DNA from: Chiridota heheva
Taxonomy: Eukaryota; Echinodermata; Holothuroidea; Apodida; Chiridotidae
NCBI GenBank assembly: GCA_020152595.1
Contig: JAIGNY010001673.1
Span: 316,001-380,000, forward strand
DNA length: 64,000 nt
Reading direction: 5' to 3'
Part shown: piece by piece, positions 59,673-64,000 of the stretch
Numbering within the stretch: position 1 is the first letter of the stretch
Layout: the number at the start of each line of letters is the position of its first letter
Translations under genes and position numbers: made by a program
Notes under the pieces: model-generated
Database searches by the model: none
What the model saw: only the letters and a program-made list of their open reading frames with translations
Told to the model about the DNA's origin: nothing

Positions 59673-60640
59673 CGTTGGTGGTGCTGGTGGGGGGGTCTTC
59701 AATGTTAAAACCTTTTGACATACAATAATCAAATAATATATGCCCAATAAATTATTTAGCTTATCACCGGCACCAGTGGCGTTGTGGCAGGGGAGGGGGG
59801 GGGGGACTTTCCCCATCGAAGCTTTCTGAGAGGGCGTTGAGTGCTCAAGGGGAGCGCCAAAATCGTCCTATAATATATCTTTTTAGGCCCTGGGAAAATT
59901 ATGTGTTAATCAATAACTTCTTATATTTGCACGTAATATTCCATTTTTGTCATCCAAAAGCGCATAAATATTCCACAGAAAAGACCCGAACGCAACCATT
60001 GGCAGTAGAGCGGGTCCCTGGATTTCACACCTGGATAATAGAAGATGCATGGAGATAGCTCGTTAGCAATATTTGATATCTACCCATACCATGAGGGACA
60101 GCAATTTTATTGAATACAGCTGGTAGAAACTCAAAAGGGCGCCAAATGCTGTCTTGAGAATATATTCTTATAAACTTTTTATTCTCAACGCTGTAAATGT
60201 GTTCTCTCAAAGCTTTATTCTTACATCAAAAACATAAAAACCATCCATAGACCCAAACTAAAGACACATATTGTAGTCAAAGGGATTCTACATTTGAACA
60301 TTCGTTCCAAAATATATATTCCTTTTAACTAATTTTAGTGCCATTGGATTGACACGATTTAGAGCAATCTTCTGCTGCCAAAATCCAGCCAAAAAACGCC
60401 TACCAGGACGTCAACCCAGGATTAAGCAATTTTCTGCTATCCCCAGTACCCCTACCTGCAGCTTCGCCCCATAGATGTGACACATTTTAAAGCCCTTTTC
60501 TGCTATCAAAACCACAAAAGAACGTATGCCCGGGTTTCCGGAAAGCCTTGGGTCGTCACCGATTCTTCGCGGCCTTCGCTCCTATATATATATATCATGC
60601 CTATTTAGTTAACACAATTCTAAGCAGGTACCAGTTTCCC
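59673..60640. other. Unannotated DNA
   Basis: Contains a caccagtggcgttgtggc end motif near 59768. No gene. Confidence 0.5.
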
Positions 60641-60649
60641 CCCCCATCC

Positions 60650-60990
60650 CACTTTCCTTGGGAATTCTTCAATTTCAAAAAATCCTTCATTTTCCCTCCA
60701 TTTTTATTTTCGGGAATTTCAAATTTCAATTTTCTTAAAATTTCCTTTTTTAAGAATTTTTAAAATTTTAATTATTGGACATTTCTTCACTTTCCAAAAA
60801 CTGTCTTCAATTTTTTAGGAAAGTTTTTGTTTCATTTTGGGGAAAATTTTGAATTTTTCTTCCATTTTCGTAAAATTTCAATCGTTTTGGGGATATTTTT
60901 TCAATATTTAAGAAATTGTCTTCATTTTAGGAATATTTTCTTCAATATTTAAGAAATTTGTTAAATCATTCTTATTTTTCATTATTTTTT
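60650..60990. repeat. Degenerate TTTTC-rich repeat
   Basis: Diverged units of ttcaatttcaaaaaattcct type, inverse of the style seen at 51880-52210. Confidence 0.6.
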
Positions 60991-61011
60991 TTAATTTTCC
61001 GGAATATATTT

Positions 61012-61289
<278 letters not shown>

Positions 61290-61516
61290 TTGCTGCTTCT
61301 CGCATAATAGATTTTCCAATGTGTCTAAAACAGAGCAACAAATATGGAGGGGTAGATGTAAGTCTCCCAATAACGACACCATCAGACCATGGGGAGTACG
61401 AGTCCCCTTTATCGCCGCGATCCCATGATCGATTTTCCGAAAATGAAAATAATGCAAGCTTCCCGAAAATTAAAGAAATCTGAGGGAATTAATATTTAAA
61501 AAAATATGTATAAAAA

Positions 61517-62092
<576 letters not shown>

Positions 62093-62099
62093 TCTATGA

Positions 62100-62870
62100 A
62101 AATAAAAAAATAATTAGACAAGATTTTGAAACAACAATCTCTCTCTTATTAAATATCTCCGAGTTATTTCTAGATTTGCCAATTCTTTCACACACTTTAA
62201 TCTGCACCCTGGATTTGTTCGCATTTATAGACCAAAATGCGGTGTAAATAAACCTTTGAAATTGTGTTTTCGTCTGATATTGTTACAAAACATACACATT
62301 TTGTCAGGGGTGTAGGAGGAACGTTTCAAGTCATATGCATGTTCCCTATCCCGATCTGTAGATAGAATAAGTGAGCCCAAAACAACAAAATAAAGTAAAC
62401 GGGCACTTTATAAGGGCACTTTTCCAATGGGTACACATTCCTCCCGTACATAGGACTGACAGAAGTGACAAGTTTCCTACTATTGGGACAGTAATTGAAG
62501 GGCACTTTTCATTTTGCCCCGATTCCTACATCTATGATTCTTATAGTATGCATGACTGATTATTTAATGTTATAAAATTGTTTTTAAAATAATTTTTATG
62601 CTAAGACTTCAAAAATTTACTTCTGTACTTTTCCCACAAAAAAAACTAAAACTTATGGATCCCGTGATGGACACACCCTTAAGTTTTCTTTTGGTCATGG
62701 CCTTGTGGGCGATTCTCCAGTTGACTTGTGCCGATTCATTTCAAGTTTCCTAAATAAAAACGTGTAATATTTCGAAACCCAAACATTCCAAATTTACCTC
62801 GAATTTAAGCAGGTTTTTGGGCTTTCAAATGCCCAAATCCAGGAGCTTCCGGGGGCTTCGCCCCCTCGCC
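62100..62870. other. Unannotated DNA
   Basis: No supported feature. Confidence 0.5.
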
Positions 62871-62879
62871 CCCTGGAGT

Positions 62880-63985
62880 CAGGTAGCTCAGTTGGTAGAG
62901 CGCACGATTGAGATACTGGAGGTACCCGGTTTAAGCCTTGCCGGTGTAAAAGTAAATTTTCCCCCCTCCCTTCCCCAGTAAATTTTGGCCCACCGGCCCA
63001 AATTTCCTAGAAAATTTGGGCCCCTCAGACAATTAAGACGTTGCCGTCTAGTAAATTTGGTCCCCCTTTATAGTAAAAACGGTCTGCTAGGAAATTTAAG
63101 TCCCCGGTCCTTCTTTTCAAGGAAATTTGGTCCCCCCAGACCATAAATCCGTAGCCATCCATTAAGCTTGGCCCTCAATAATAGAAGAAGAAAAAAGACA
63201 GTCCGCGCTCATCAATACAGGATGTAGTTTCATAGCAACTTTGATGACCGACGATGATGGAGGTGTTTTGAAAACAAACAAAAAACGGATTAACAAAGCT
63301 TCAGATTGAATTGTCTACATTTGCGGTGAGAAAAACAAAGAAAGTTATATGAGAGTTGTGTCAGTTTGTCATACCTTAAAAATCCAGATTTGATCTTATG
63401 AGAGTTTGTTTAATTACGCAGCATGGGTTATCAGGTTATATTGTGATTAGTATATAGTCTTTTCTGCTGATCTCTTAGCGTAAGGGTGTTGCCGAATGTT
63501 ATCTATGGATTAATTTGTAAGAAGAGAAAAAAAAACAGTACATTGTTTGTGGTCAAATTCTACAAGTACAGTGGCGCTGTATTCCGTGCATAAACGTTAC
63601 TAATTTCGGTTTTAGCTTATCACTTCAGTACACAAAATTGATTAAAGGAACCGTACAGACACACTAGTAAATCACCTAGTAAAATTTGTCCGGGGGGACC
63701 AAATTCATTAGACATTTCTTAGGAAATAAGGACCGGGAAGGGGGTCCAAACTTACATGGGGGCAAAATTTACTATCACACCGGTCAGGTCTAACCAGCTT
63801 TTCCTCAGCTATGCGGACAGATACGCCGATCATCAAAGCGGAAGTACGTCGTTTGCAGTTCCTGCAAGTTCAGATGTTGAGAGAAGTGGCAATGGTTGAA
63901 TGGCGCTCGCCTTCCTTCGGAGGAGACGTTAAGCAGTCGGTCTCGATGGTAAGACAGTTACACCCTACCTGGTTCTCTGAACACT
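62880..63985 (+). mobile_element. tRNA-derived SINE split by an insertion
   Basis: The head gtagctcagttggtagagcg and the B-box region are at 62886-62944. The body continues from tcaggtctaaccagcttttc at 63784 through caatggttgaatggcgctcg. It matches 15605-15935 once 62945-63783 is removed. Confidence 0.85.
62945..63779. mobile_element. 835-bp inverted-repeat DNA transposon with CCGG duplication
   Basis: Ends TGTAAAAGTAAATTTTCCCC / GGGGCAAAATTTACTATCACA, flanked by CCGG at 62941-62944 and 63780-63783. Subterminal repeats of agtaaatttggtcccc are scattered near both ends. No transposase. TGT..ACA ends with a 4-bp duplication resemble Ginger-type elements, as inference. Confidence 0.8.
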
Positions 63986-64000
63986 ACTCGAAAAGAGTAG

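Overview
The window is AT-rich animal genomic DNA. It has long introns, spliced genes, tRNA-derived SINEs, non-LTR and DIRS-like retrotransposons, many short inverted-repeat DNA transposons and a very high density of minisatellites. The only recognisable host gene has animal-type splice sites and encodes a clathrin adaptor subunit. The DIRS element, the SINE type and the repeat style suggest a marine invertebrate deuterostome (echinoderm or hemichordate) or another non-vertebrate with a bloated genome. The species cannot be fixed from the sequence alone.

The central feature is AP2M1, the mu subunit of the AP-2 clathrin adaptor, on the minus strand. Ten coding exons run from the ATG at 44646 down to the stop at 10001, and they join in phase to a 431-residue protein. 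A probable non-coding first exon and CRE/YY1-type promoter lie near 52.57-52.88 kb. Exon 2 lacks one base relative to the expected reading frame, so as written the gene is frameshifted after residue 56. This is either a homopolymer-type sequence error or a real lesion. Several normally invariant residues are also changed.

Almost everything else is repeats. Region by region: 0-5.5 kb holds LINE remnants and a foldback element. 5.5-10 kb holds minisatellites and a SINE. 10-17 kb holds the 3' AP2M1 exons, a foldback element, a LINE carrying two TTAA-flanked MITEs, and a SINE. 17-25 kb is one long AP2M1 intron with a LINE tail, a DIRS-like tyrosine-recombinase retroelement and degenerate tandem repeats. 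25-33.5 kb contains exons 3-7 with three large minisatellites, two of which abut splice acceptors. 33.5-44.7 kb contains nested TTAA-flanked elements, one carrying exon-like open frames, plus AP2M1 exons 1-2. 44.7-64 kb contains a hAT-type element with an exact 8-bp target duplication, LINE and SINE copies, several more inverted-repeat elements, long (ATT)n and (TA)n microsatellites, and a SINE split by an 835-bp CCGG-flanked insertion.

No operon-like or prokaryotic system is present. The most unusual observations are the exon-2 frameshift and residue changes in AP2M1, the two splice-acceptor-derived minisatellites, and the well-delimited transposon insertions with clear target-site evidence.
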